Part shown: positions 34,316-42,279 of the stretch, in pieces
Layout of the letters: every line of letters begins with the position of its first letter
How positions within the stretch are numbered: position 1 is the first letter of the stretch
NCBI RefSeq assembly: GCF_051195255.1
Contig: NZ_JBNJLK010000001.1
Location: forward strand, 372,001-436,000
Reading direction: 5' to 3'
DNA from: Falsirhodobacter sp051195255
Lineage (GTDB): Bacteria > Pseudomonadota > Alphaproteobacteria > Rhodobacterales > Rhodobacteraceae
Length of the DNA: 64,000 nt
Notes under the pieces: generated by a model
What the model was told of the DNA's origin: nothing
Database searches by the model: none
What the model saw: the letters and a program-made list of their open reading frames with translations, nothing else
Made by a program: the position numbers and the translations under genes

Positions 34316-35416
34316 TCAGACCATTTCGGCCCGGATCTGCTGGCGCAGGGTGTCGATGGGGATCAGCTTGCCTTCGCGCTGGATGTGCCAATAGGTCCAG
34401 CCGTTGCAGGACGGCGCGCCTTCCAGCCTTGCGCCCACCTGATGGATGGAGCCCTTCACGTCGGCAAAGGCCAGCGTGCCGTCCGCGCGCACCTTGGCGC
34501 TGTGGCGGTTGCCGACCGAATAGAGATTCTCGCCCGGGCGCAGCATGCCGCGTTCCACCAGCGTGCCGAAGGGCACCCGCGGTTCGGCGCGCTTGGACCC
34601 CGTCACCTCCAGCGCCGCCGCGTCCAGCACCCGCACGCGGGAAATGCGCTCGGCCGCGATGGCGCGATAGGCCTCCTCACGCTCGATCCCGATGAAGTTG
34701 CGGCCCAGCATCTTGGCCACGGCGCCCGTGGTGCCCGTGCCGAAGAACGGGTCCAGCACGACATCGCCGGGATTGGTCGTGGCCAAGAGCACGCGGTGCA
34801 GCAGAGATTCCGGCTTTTGCGTCGGATGCGCCTTGTCGCCGTTGGCGTCCTTCAGGCGTTCGTGCCCGGTGCAGATCGGCAAGGTCCAGTCGGAACGCAT
34901 CTGAAGATCGTCGTTCGACGCCTTCATCGCTTCGTAGTTGAAGGTGTATTTCGACTTTTCCGACTTCGACGCCCAGATCAGCGTTTCATGCGCGTTGGTC
35001 AGCCGCTTGCCGCGAAAGTTCGGCATCGGGTTCGACTTGCGCCAGATCACGTCGTTCAGCATCCAGAACCCCTGGTCCTGCAACGCCGCACCCACACGGA
35101 AGATGTTGTGATAGCTGCCGATGACCCAGATGGCCCCGTTCGGCTTCAGGATGCGGCGCGCGGCCGCCAGCCAGGCCCGCGTGAACGTGTCATAGGCCTG
35201 GAAAGAGGCGAACTGGTCCCAGGCGTCGTCCACGGCGTCGACCCGGCTGTTGTCCGGGCGGTGCAACTCGCCCTTCAGCTGAAGGTTGTAGGGCGGATCG
35301 GCGAAGATCAGATCGACGCTCGATTCGGGAAGGGCGTTCATCGCCTCCACGCAGTCCCCCGAAAGAATATCGTTCAGGGGCAGCGATTTCGCCGCCTTGA
35401 CCCCGGTCTTTGCCAT
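34316..35416 (-). CDS. ccrM: Cell-cycle-type adenine-specific DNA methyltransferase (GANTC)
   Basis: A 366-aa beta-class N6-adenine methyltransferase. The catalytic motif IV DPPY is at residues 40-43 and the S-adenosylmethionine motif I DPFFGTGTT at 222-230, in the circularly permuted order of the beta class. Together with the C-terminal RAMA-type domain (about 270-366: PFGTLVERGMLRPGENL, GSIHQVGA, CNGWTYWH) this is diagnostic of CcrM. CcrM methylates GANTC on new DNA late in the cell cycle. It lies 91 bases downstream of rnhB, a common alphaproteobacterial arrangement, and has its own terminator. Confidence 0.95.
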   Translation of the reverse strand: MAKTGVKAAKSLPLNDILSGDCVEAMNALPESSVDLIFADPPYNLQLKGELHRPDNSRVDAVDDAWDQFASFQAYDTFTRAWLAAARRILKPNGAIWVIGSYHNIFRVGAALQDQGFWMLNDVIWRKSNPMPNFRGKRLTNAHETLIWASKSEKSKYTFNYEAMKASNDDLQMRSDWTLPICTGHERLKDANGDKAHPTQKPESLLHRVLLATTNPGDVVLDPFFGTGTTGAVAKMLGRNFIGIEREEAYRAIAAERISRVRVLDAAALEVTGSKRAEPRVPFGTLVERGMLRPGENLYSVGNRHSAKVRADGTLAFADVKGSIHQVGARLEGAPSCNGWTYWHIQREGKLIPIDTLRQQIRAEMV

Positions 35417-35507
35417 GTATCCGCCTCAATGCTTCCCGGCTTTGCGCCGTGGTCTTGTGGATAAAACATGGGACAGAATTGGGGGTAAGGTCAATTCTAT
35501 TAATGAA

Positions 35508-36161
35508 TCAAGAGGTTAAGATTTCCACTTGATACAAGATATTGTGGATGGTTTTGAACGAACGTCTATGGTGCGGAGTTATCCCCAGATCTTGCAGCGC
35601 GGCCTGATGCTGAGCCGTGCCATAGCCCGCGTTCCGCTCCCACCCGTAGCCCGGATGCGCCTGCGCCAATTCGCACATGATCCGGTCCCGTTCCACCTTG
35701 GCCACGATCGACGCAGCGGCGATGGACAGGGACCGCGCGTCGCCCTTCACCAGCGGCACGCAATGGCAAGCCAGATCCCGCACCTTCAGGTTGCCGTCCA
35801 CCAGCACGCAATCGGCGATCCGCGCCAGCCCCGCCACCGCCCGCCGCATCGCCAGATGGCTGGCCCACAGGATGTTGAGGCTGTCGATCTCCTCCACACT
35901 GGCATGGGCGATGCACACCTCGGCCACGGCATGGATCTCGGCGGCCAGCGCCTCGCGCCGCGCGGCCGTCAGCTTCTTGGAATCGTTCAGGCCCGCGGGA
36001 ATGCGGTCGGGGTGCAGGCAGACGGCGGCGGCCGTGACGGGGCCGGCCAGCGGGCCGCGGCCCACCTCGTCCACGCCGGCGATGCACAGGAAGCCGCGGG
36101 TGCGGGCGTCGTCCTCGTGCCGGAAATCAGGCGCGGGCGGGAAATCGGGAAGCTCGTTCAT
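35508..36161 (-). CDS. rnhB: Ribonuclease HII
   Basis: A 217-aa enzyme that cuts RNA-DNA hybrids and single ribonucleotides in DNA. The acidic active site is visible: Asp31-Glu32 in GVDEVGRGPLAG, Asp122 in VDGN and Asp159 in the VERDRIM helix. The ATG at 36161 is preferred because GGAG precedes it by six bases; another ATG four codons upstream is possible. It is divergent from nspC, with 122 bases between starts. A GAATC site overlaps its stop codon in the ccrM leader. Confidence 0.94.
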   Translation of the reverse strand: MNELPDFPPAPDFRHEDDARTRGFLCIAGVDEVGRGPLAGPVTAAAVCLHPDRIPAGLNDSKKLTAARREALAAEIHAVAEVCIAHASVEEIDSLNILWASHLAMRRAVAGLARIADCVLVDGNLKVRDLACHCVPLVKGDARSLSIAAASIVAKVERDRIMCELAQAHPGYGWERNAGYGTAQHQAALQDLGITPHHRRSFKTIHNILYQVEILTS

Positions 36162-36283
36162 GGCGGCTCCCATAACGTCCTGTCATGCCCCTGTCACGCC
36201 CCACGGGCAAAACGCTTGCACGTGGAAAGGGGGGGCCATATGTACGCGCCTCACTTTCCCTTTGGTCCTGCGGGGGGCGCGCC

Positions 36284-37378
36284 ATGATCCAGACACCCTA
36301 CTACCTGATCGACAAGGCTGCGGTCCTGCGCAACATGCAGATCGTGGAACGCCTGTGCGAGGCGTCGGGCGCGAAGGCCCTGCTGGCGCTGAAATGCTTC
36401 GCCACCTGGCCCGTCTTCGACGTGATGCAGCCCCACATGGCGGGCACCACCTCCTCCAGCCTGTTCGAACTGCGGCTGGGACGCGAAAAGTTCGGCAAGG
36501 AAACCCACGCCTATTCCGTCGCCTGGGGCGAGGACGAGATCGACGAGGCCGTGAGCTACGCCGACAAGATCATCTTCAACACCATCGGCCAGCTGGAGCG
36601 GTTCGAGGACCGTGCGGCAGGGATCGAGCGTGGTCTGCGCCTGAACCCCGGCATCTCCACCTCCGGCTTCGATCTGGCGGATCCGGCGCGGAAGTTCAGC
36701 CGGCTGGGCGAATGGGATGCGGAGAAGATCACGGCCGTGATCGACCGCATCTCGGGCTTCATGATCCATTACAACTGCGAGAACGGGGATTTCGACCTGT
36801 TCGACCGCCAGCTGTCGGACATCGAAACCCGCTTCGGAAACCTTCTGGAACAGGTGAAATGGGTCAGCCTGGGCGGCGGCATCCACTTCACCGGCGCAGG
36901 CTACCCGCTGGACAAGCTGGCCACGCGCCTGAAGGCGTTTTCGCAACGCTTCGGCGTGCAGGTCTATCTGGAGCCGGGCGAGGCGTCGATCACCAACACC
37001 GCGAGCCTCGAGGTGACGGTTCTCGACATCCTCGACAACGGCAAGAAGCTGGCGATCGTCGACAGCTCGGTCGAGGCGCACATGCTGGACCTGCTGATCT
37101 ACCGCATTCCGGGCAAGATGCTGACCTCGGGACCCCATGAATACCAGGTGGCGGGCAAGTCCTGCCTGGCCGGCGACATCTATGGCGATTTCGTCTTCCC
37201 CGCGCCGCTGAAGGTGGGCGACCGACTGTCGATCGCGGACGCGGCGGGCTACACCATGGTGAAGAAGAACTGGTTCAACGGCGTGAAGATGCCAAGCATC
37301 GTCGTGCGTGAACTGGATGGCACGGAACGTGTCGTCCGCGAATTCGGCTATGCCGATTACGAGAGCAGCCTCGGCTGA
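36284..37378 (+). CDS. nspC: Carboxynorspermidine/carboxyspermidine decarboxylase
   Basis: A 364-aa fold-type III PLP decarboxylase of the NspC family, which makes spermidine or norspermidine by decarboxylating the carboxy precursor. PLP lysine Lys37 is in LLALKCFATW, followed by TSSSLFELRLG, IHYNCEN, GGGIHFTG and LEPGEA. An SxxC-type region near GKSCLAGD completes the active site. The ATG at 36284 has a purine-rich GGGGGG element upstream. It is followed 64 bases later by the partner dehydrogenase, so the pair forms a complete alternative spermidine module. Confidence 0.93.
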   Translation: MIQTPYYLIDKAAVLRNMQIVERLCEASGAKALLALKCFATWPVFDVMQPHMAGTTSSSLFELRLGREKFGKETHAYSVAWGEDEIDEAVSYADKIIFNTIGQLERFEDRAAGIERGLRLNPGISTSGFDLADPARKFSRLGEWDAEKITAVIDRISGFMIHYNCENGDFDLFDRQLSDIETRFGNLLEQVKWVSLGGGIHFTGAGYPLDKLATRLKAFSQRFGVQVYLEPGEASITNTASLEVTVLDILDNGKKLAIVDSSVEAHMLDLLIYRIPGKMLTSGPHEYQVAGKSCLAGDIYGDFVFPAPLKVGDRLSIADAAGYTMVKKNWFNGVKMPSIVVRELDGTERVVREFGYADYESSLG

Positions 37379-37442
37379 CCTCCCTCCCCCCGTCAGCCAC
37401 TGGCTGGCACCTTCCCTCTGTCCTTAAAGGAGACGGTTCGAA

Positions 37443-38678
37443 GTGAAGCGAAACGTGTTGATCATCGGCGCCGGCGGCGTCGCGCAAGTGGTGGCGCACA
37501 AGTGCGCGCAGAACAACGACCGGCTGGGCGATTTGCACATCGCCTCGCGCACGGTCGCGAAATGCGAGGCCATCCTTGCGTCGGTCAACGAAAAGGGATC
37601 GATGAAGACCCCCGGCGTGTTCAAGGCCCATGCCGTGGACGCGATGAATTCCGACGCGGTCGCCGCGCTGATCCGCGACACCGGCGCGCAGATCGTGATC
37701 AACGTCGGATCGGCCTTCGTGAACATGACCGTGCTGGAAGCCTGCATCCAGACCGGCACCGCCTATCTGGACACGGCCATCCACGAGGATCCGGCCAAGA
37801 TCTGCGAGATCCCGCCGTGGTACGGCAACTACGAATGGAAGCGGCGCGCGCGCTGCGCCGAGGCGGGCGTCACGGCCATCCTGGGCGTGGGCTTCGATCC
37901 GGGCGTGGTCAACGCCTATGCACGGCTGGCGGCGGACCAGATGGACACGGTCACGTCCATCGACATCGTGGACATCAACGCAGGCTCGCACGGGCGCTGG
38001 TTTTCCACCAACTTCGATCCGGAGATCAACTTCCGTGAATTCACCGGCACCGTCTACAGCTGGCAGAAGGGCGCATGGCAGGAAAACGCCATGTTCGAGG
38101 TGGGACAGGAGTTCGACCTGCCCGTCGTCGGCAAGCAGAAGGCCTACATGACCGGCCATGACGAGGTGCATTCGCTGTCCGCGAACTATCCGGGGGCCGA
38201 TGTGCGCTTCTGGATGGGCTTTGGCGATCACTACATCAACGTGTTCACCGTGCTGAACAAGCTGGGCCTTCTGTCCGAAAAGCCCGTGACCACGGCCGAG
38301 GGGCTGGAAGTCATCCCGCTGAAGGTGGTGAAGGCCGTGCTGCCCGATCCCGCAAGCCTTGCCCCCGACTATGTCGGCAAGACCTGCATCGGCGACATCG
38401 TGAAGGGCACGAAGGACGGCAAGGACGTCGAGACGTTCATCTACAACGTCGCCGACCACAAGGACGCGTTCGAGGAAACGGGCAGCCAAGGCATCAGCTA
38501 CACCGCCGGCGTACCGCCGGTGGCCGCAGCGCTCCTGCTGGCCGACGGCACCTGGGACGTGGCGAAGATGGTCAACGTGGAGGAACTGGACCCCAAGCCG
38601 TTCCTGGCCCTTCTGAACACCATGGGCCTGCCGACCCGCATCAAGGACGCGAACGGCGACCGCCCCTTCGAGGGGTGA
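37443..38678 (+). CDS. Carboxynorspermidine/carboxyspermidine synthase (saccharopine dehydrogenase family)
   Basis: A 411-aa NADPH-dependent enzyme that condenses aspartate semialdehyde with putrescine or diaminopropane to make carboxy(nor)spermidine, the substrate of NspC. It starts with the Rossmann motif IGAGGVAQVVAHKCAQ and carries GVGFDPGVVNAYARL and INAGSHGRWFSTNFDPEINFRE regions typical of CANSDH. The start is GTG, with AAGGAG ten bases upstream. An eight-base inverted repeat lies just after the stop. The pairing with nspC is what separates it from lysine-pathway saccharopine dehydrogenases. Confidence 0.92.
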   Translation: MKRNVLIIGAGGVAQVVAHKCAQNNDRLGDLHIASRTVAKCEAILASVNEKGSMKTPGVFKAHAVDAMNSDAVAALIRDTGAQIVINVGSAFVNMTVLEACIQTGTAYLDTAIHEDPAKICEIPPWYGNYEWKRRARCAEAGVTAILGVGFDPGVVNAYARLAADQMDTVTSIDIVDINAGSHGRWFSTNFDPEINFREFTGTVYSWQKGAWQENAMFEVGQEFDLPVVGKQKAYMTGHDEVHSLSANYPGADVRFWMGFGDHYINVFTVLNKLGLLSEKPVTTAEGLEVIPLKVVKAVLPDPASLAPDYVGKTCIGDIVKGTKDGKDVETFIYNVADHKDAFEETGSQGISYTAGVPPVAAALLLADGTWDVAKMVNVEELDPKPFLALLNTMGLPTRIKDANGDRPFEG

Positions 38679-38689
38679 CGCAAGGGTAC

Positions 38690-38710
38690 GCGTTTCCCCT
38701 CTGGAAACGC
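38690..38710 (+). terminator. Possible terminator hairpin after the polyamine genes
   Basis: Eight-base stem GCGTTTCC/GGAAACGC (38690-38697 and 38703-38710) with a CCTCT loop, 11 bases after the stop codon. No T tract follows, so it may be a Rho-assisted end or an mRNA-stabilising hairpin rather than an intrinsic terminator. Confidence 0.5.
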
Positions 38711-38738
38711 CGGGACAAACCCTTAAATAGGTCCTGTC

Positions 38739-41372
38739 GTGAAGGGTGAGCCAAGGCTTGCCCTTCCGTTCATTCCGGGGGAAAGATATTTGACCGAGTT
38801 GAACCACGCCCGCCCGCTATGGCTGTCCGGAGACAGCGAGACCGCGGCCCTGATCGCGGAGTTCGACTGGGCAAGCACCCCCCTTGGTCCCATCACGGAC
38901 TGGTCGCAGGCGCTGCGGTCCGGCGTGGACACGATCGTGAACTCCCCCATCCCCAAGGTGATGCTGTGGGGCGCCGACCACCGGATGATCTACAACGACG
39001 CCTATCGCGAGATTTTGGGCGGCTACCACCCTGGCGCCCTTGGCGGACAGGTCGCGGTCGTGCTTTCCGAGGTGTGGGACTTCAACAGCCGCGTGCTGGA
39101 CGCCGGCTTGCGCGGCCAGGCGCAAACCTATCGCAACCAGCCCATGTCCCTTCTGCGACACGGAGAGGTGGAGGAACTGGTCTTCGACCTGTTCTACACC
39201 CCCATCCGTGAAACGGATGGATCGGTCGGCGGCGTGCTGTGCACGGTGCTGGAAACAACCACCCTCGTCCAGACCCAGCGTGACCTGAAGCGCAGCAACG
39301 AACGGTTCGCGGCGGCGGTCGGCGCGGTTCACGGCGTTCTGTGGACCAACACGCCCGATGGGCGGATGGAAGGCGAACAGCCCGGCTGGGCCAAGCTGAC
39401 GGGCCAAAGCCCGGCAGAATATCAAGGCCTTGGCTGGGCCGAAGCGGTTCACCCCGACGATCGCGGCGCCTCGGTCGCGACGTGGCAGGACGCGGTCGCG
39501 TCCAAGTCGACCTTCGTGCACGAACACCGCGTGCGGCGCGCCGACGGCACATGGTGCCATTTCGCAATCCGCGCCGTGCCGATCTTCGACGAACAGGGCG
39601 CCATTCGCGAATGGGTGGGCATCCACACCGACATCACCGCGCAGCGCCTGGCCGAAACCGCCCTTGTGCGCCATGCCGAGGATCTGCAACGCCAGATCCG
39701 TCACCGCGAACGGGCCGAGGAACAGCTTCGCACCCTGAACGAGACGCTGGAAGCGCGCATCATCGCCGCCGTGGACGAACGCCGTCAGGCGCAGGTGGCG
39801 CTGGCGCAGGCGCAGAAGATGGAAAGCATCGGCAAGCTGACCGGCGGCATTGCGCATGACTTCAACAATCTGTTGCAGGTCGTGTCGGGCAACCTCCAGC
39901 TTCTGGCGACCGACGTGATGAACAACGAGCGCGCCGAGCGCCGCGTGTCCAACGCCATGGCGGGCGTGGCGCGGGGGGCGAAGCTTGCCGCCCAGCTGCT
40001 GGCCTTCGGCCGCCGTCAGGCGCTGGAACCCCGGGTCGTTAACGTGACGCGATTCGTGCGCAACATGGATGACATGCTGCACCGCGCGCTGGGCGAAGGG
40101 ATCGAGATCGAGACCATCGCCGGCGGCAGCCTGTGGAACACCTTCATCGACCCCACGCAGATCGAGAACGCGCTGCTGAACCTCGCCATCAATGCCCGAG
40201 ACGCGATGGACGGTCAGGGCAAGCTGACGATCGAACTCGGCAATGCCAGCCTGGACGAAACCTATGCCCGTTCGCATGAGGAGGTGGAGGCCGGCCAATA
40301 CGTGATGCTGGCCGTGACCGACACCGGCTGCGGCATGACGCCCGAGGTTCTGGCCCGCGTGTTCGAGCCCTTCTTCTCCACCAAGGGGGAAGGCAAGGGA
40401 TCGGGTCTGGGCTTGTCGATGGTTTACGGCTTCGTCAAGCAGTCGGGCGGCCACATCAAGATCTATTCCGAAGTGGGCCACGGCACCACCATCCGCCTGT
40501 ACCTGCCCCGCGCACTGGAAAGCGAGGATGTGGAGGTCGTGGCCGTCAACGAACCCGTCAAGGGCGGCACCGAAACCGTGCTTGTGGTGGAGGATGACGA
40601 GGATGTCCGCAACACCGTGGTCGAGCTGCTGACCGAGCTTGGCTACAGCGTGCTGCGGGCGGTGGACGCGCAATCGGGTCTGACCGTGATCGAAAGCGGC
40701 ATCAAGATCGACCTTCTGTTCACCGACGTCGTCATGCCCGGCACGCTGAAAAGCCCGGAACTGGCCCGCAAGGCGAAGGAGCGTCTGCCCGACCTCGCGG
40801 TGCTGTTCACCTCGGGCTACACCGAAAACTCCATCGTGCATGGCGGACGTCTGGACGCGGGGGTGGAGCTGATCTCCAAGCCCTACACCCGCGAGGCGCT
40901 GGCCCGGAAGGTGCGCCACGTGCTGGCGAACGAGGCGCAACGCCGGAAGGGCGCCGCGCCCAAGGCCCCCGTGACGCCGCCCGCCGCCGCTCCGACTGCT
41001 GCCCGCACCCACGGGATCATGCTGGTGGAGGATGACGCCCTGATCCGGATGAGCACGGCGGACCTTCTGGAAGACATGGGCCACACCGTCTGCGCCGCCG
41101 CCAGCGCCGAGGAAGCGCTGATGATGCTGCAGGGCCGCACGGTGGAGGTTCTGGTCACCGACCTGAACCTGCCGCGCATGTCCGGCCTGCAACTGATCGA
41201 ACAGGTTCTGGAGGCCCATCCGGACATGGCCATCGTGCTGGCCACCGGCGACAGCGCGATCGAGTGCAACCATGCCACGCGGCTGGAAAAGCCCTACGGT
41301 CAGGCGGAGCTGAGCGCGGCCATCGCCCAGGCGGTGGCACGGGTGCGGCAGGTGGCCCCTGTCCGCGGATAG
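38739..41372 (+). CDS. Orphan hybrid histidine kinase with PAS domain and two receiver domains
   Basis: An 877-aa cytoplasmic protein without membrane segments. Order: an N-terminal GAF/PAS-like sensor (about 25-185), a PAS domain with PAC (about 190-305), a coiled coil, a HisKA domain with His373 in IAHDFNNLL, and an HATPase with N box INARDAMDG and G boxes TGCGM and GSGLGLSM. Receiver 1 follows (Asp663, LLFTDVVMP), then an Ala/Pro linker and receiver 2 (Asp808, VTDLNLP). No cognate regulator is adjacent. The GTG at 38739 has no clear ribosome-binding site; a TTG at 38790 preceded by GGGGGAAAG is a credible alternative start. Confidence 0.88.
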   Translation: MKGEPRLALPFIPGERYLTELNHARPLWLSGDSETAALIAEFDWASTPLGPITDWSQALRSGVDTIVNSPIPKVMLWGADHRMIYNDAYREILGGYHPGALGGQVAVVLSEVWDFNSRVLDAGLRGQAQTYRNQPMSLLRHGEVEELVFDLFYTPIRETDGSVGGVLCTVLETTTLVQTQRDLKRSNERFAAAVGAVHGVLWTNTPDGRMEGEQPGWAKLTGQSPAEYQGLGWAEAVHPDDRGASVATWQDAVASKSTFVHEHRVRRADGTWCHFAIRAVPIFDEQGAIREWVGIHTDITAQRLAETALVRHAEDLQRQIRHRERAEEQLRTLNETLEARIIAAVDERRQAQVALAQAQKMESIGKLTGGIAHDFNNLLQVVSGNLQLLATDVMNNERAERRVSNAMAGVARGAKLAAQLLAFGRRQALEPRVVNVTRFVRNMDDMLHRALGEGIEIETIAGGSLWNTFIDPTQIENALLNLAINARDAMDGQGKLTIELGNASLDETYARSHEEVEAGQYVMLAVTDTGCGMTPEVLARVFEPFFSTKGEGKGSGLGLSMVYGFVKQSGGHIKIYSEVGHGTTIRLYLPRALESEDVEVVAVNEPVKGGTETVLVVEDDEDVRNTVVELLTELGYSVLRAVDAQSGLTVIESGIKIDLLFTDVVMPGTLKSPELARKAKERLPDLAVLFTSGYTENSIVHGGRLDAGVELISKPYTREALARKVRHVLANEAQRRKGAAPKAPVTPPAAAPTAARTHGIMLVEDDALIRMSTADLLEDMGHTVCAAASAEEALMMLQGRTVEVLVTDLNLPRMSGLQLIEQVLEAHPDMAIVLATGDSAIECNHATRLEKPYGQAELSAAIAQAVARVRQVAPVRG

Positions 41373-41385
41373 CACCGCGATCAGG

Positions 41386-41595
41386 GTGCGCGTCACGCCC
41401 CGCGCGTCGCGCAACGAGGTGCGCCCGTCCGAAGAGGGCGGCCCGCTCCGGATCCTCGTGACCGCCGTGCCGGAAAACGGCAAGGCGACCGAGGCGGCCC
41501 GCAAGCTTCTGGCGCGGCATCTGGATGTCGCGCCGTCGCGCCTTGTGCTGGTGCAGGGCGCGCAAAGCCGCACCAAGACCTTCCGGCTGGACTGA
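41386..41595 (+). CDS. DUF167 (YggU) family protein
   Basis: A 69-aa protein matching the DUF167/YggU family: RVTPRASRNEV, LRILVTAVPENGKATEAARKLLARHL and QGAQSRTKTFRL. Structures exist for relatives, but no function is assigned. Family members are usually some ten residues longer at the N-terminus; here in-frame upstream sequence continues to about 41359 without an ATG, GTG or TTG, so the true start could be a rarer codon there. It lies 14 bases after the hybrid kinase stop and abuts the kdpE stop with no base between. Confidence 0.8.
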   Translation: MRVTPRASRNEVRPSEEGGPLRILVTAVPENGKATEAARKLLARHLDVAPSRLVLVQGAQSRTKTFRLD

Positions 41596-42279
41596 TCAGG
41601 CCCCGGAGGACAGCCGGTAGCCGACGCCCGGCTCGGTGAAGATCCAGCGGGGGTTGCCCGCGTCATCCCCCAGCTTGGCCCGCAACTGGCGGATATAGAC
41701 GCGCAGATACTGGCTGTCCTCGGCATGGGCCGGGCCCCAGATCGCCTTCAGTATCATGTCCTGCGTGACAAGGCGGCCCGCATGGCTGGCCAGCAGCCAC
41801 AGAAGGTCGAATTCCTTCCGCGTCAGGCGCAGGTCCTTGCCGTCCAGCGTGGCGCGGTGGTCGGTGCGGTCGATCTCCAGCCCATCGAGTATCAGCACGG
41901 CCGGGGCCACGGGCCGCGCCCGGTCGCGCAAAAGGCTTCGCAGGCGCGCCAGCAGTTCTCCGGTGGAAAAGGGCTTCGTCACGTAATCCTGCGCGCCCGC
42001 GTCCAGCGCCGCGATCTTGCCCGCATCCCCGTCCCGCACGGACAGGATCAGGACCGGCGTCTGCGTCCATTCGCGCACCGCCCGCAGCACCGTCAGCCCG
42101 TCGGCATCGGGCAGGCCAAGGTCGAGGATGATGACGTCCGGATCCTCGCGCGCGGCGCGGGCGATGCCTTCGCGGGCGGTGACGGCTTCGGTGACGGCAT
42201 GGCCCTCCCCTTCCAGCGCGACGCGCAGGAAGCGGCGGATCGGGGCGTCGTCCTCCACGACAAGGATGCGGGCGCTCAT
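41596..42279 (-). CDS. kdpE: Response regulator KdpE
   Basis: A 227-aa OmpR-type regulator that activates kdpFABC when potassium is scarce. Receiver domain with Asp10-Asp11, phospho-acceptor Asp53 (ILDLGLP) and Lys in VTKPF; winged-helix domain (about 130-227) with LTRKEFDLLWLLASHAGRLVTQ and RWIFTEPGVGYRL, a strong KdpE match. Its ATG overlaps the kdpD stop (ATGA). Target sites are suggested in the kdp leader at 49438-49455. Confidence 0.94.
   Translation of the reverse strand: MSARILVVEDDAPIRRFLRVALEGEGHAVTEAVTAREGIARAAREDPDVIILDLGLPDADGLTVLRAVREWTQTPVLILSVRDGDAGKIAALDAGAQDYVTKPFSTGELLARLRSLLRDRARPVAPAVLILDGLEIDRTDHRATLDGKDLRLTRKEFDLLWLLASHAGRLVTQDMILKAIWGPAHAEDSQYLRVYIRQLRAKLGDDAGNPRWIFTEPGVGYRLSSGA

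Noticed and set aside
35500..35520. CtrA-like TTAA half-sites in the ccrM leader
   Set aside because: The two TTAA halves are 12 bases apart, whereas the CtrA consensus needs seven, so this is not counted as a CtrA box.
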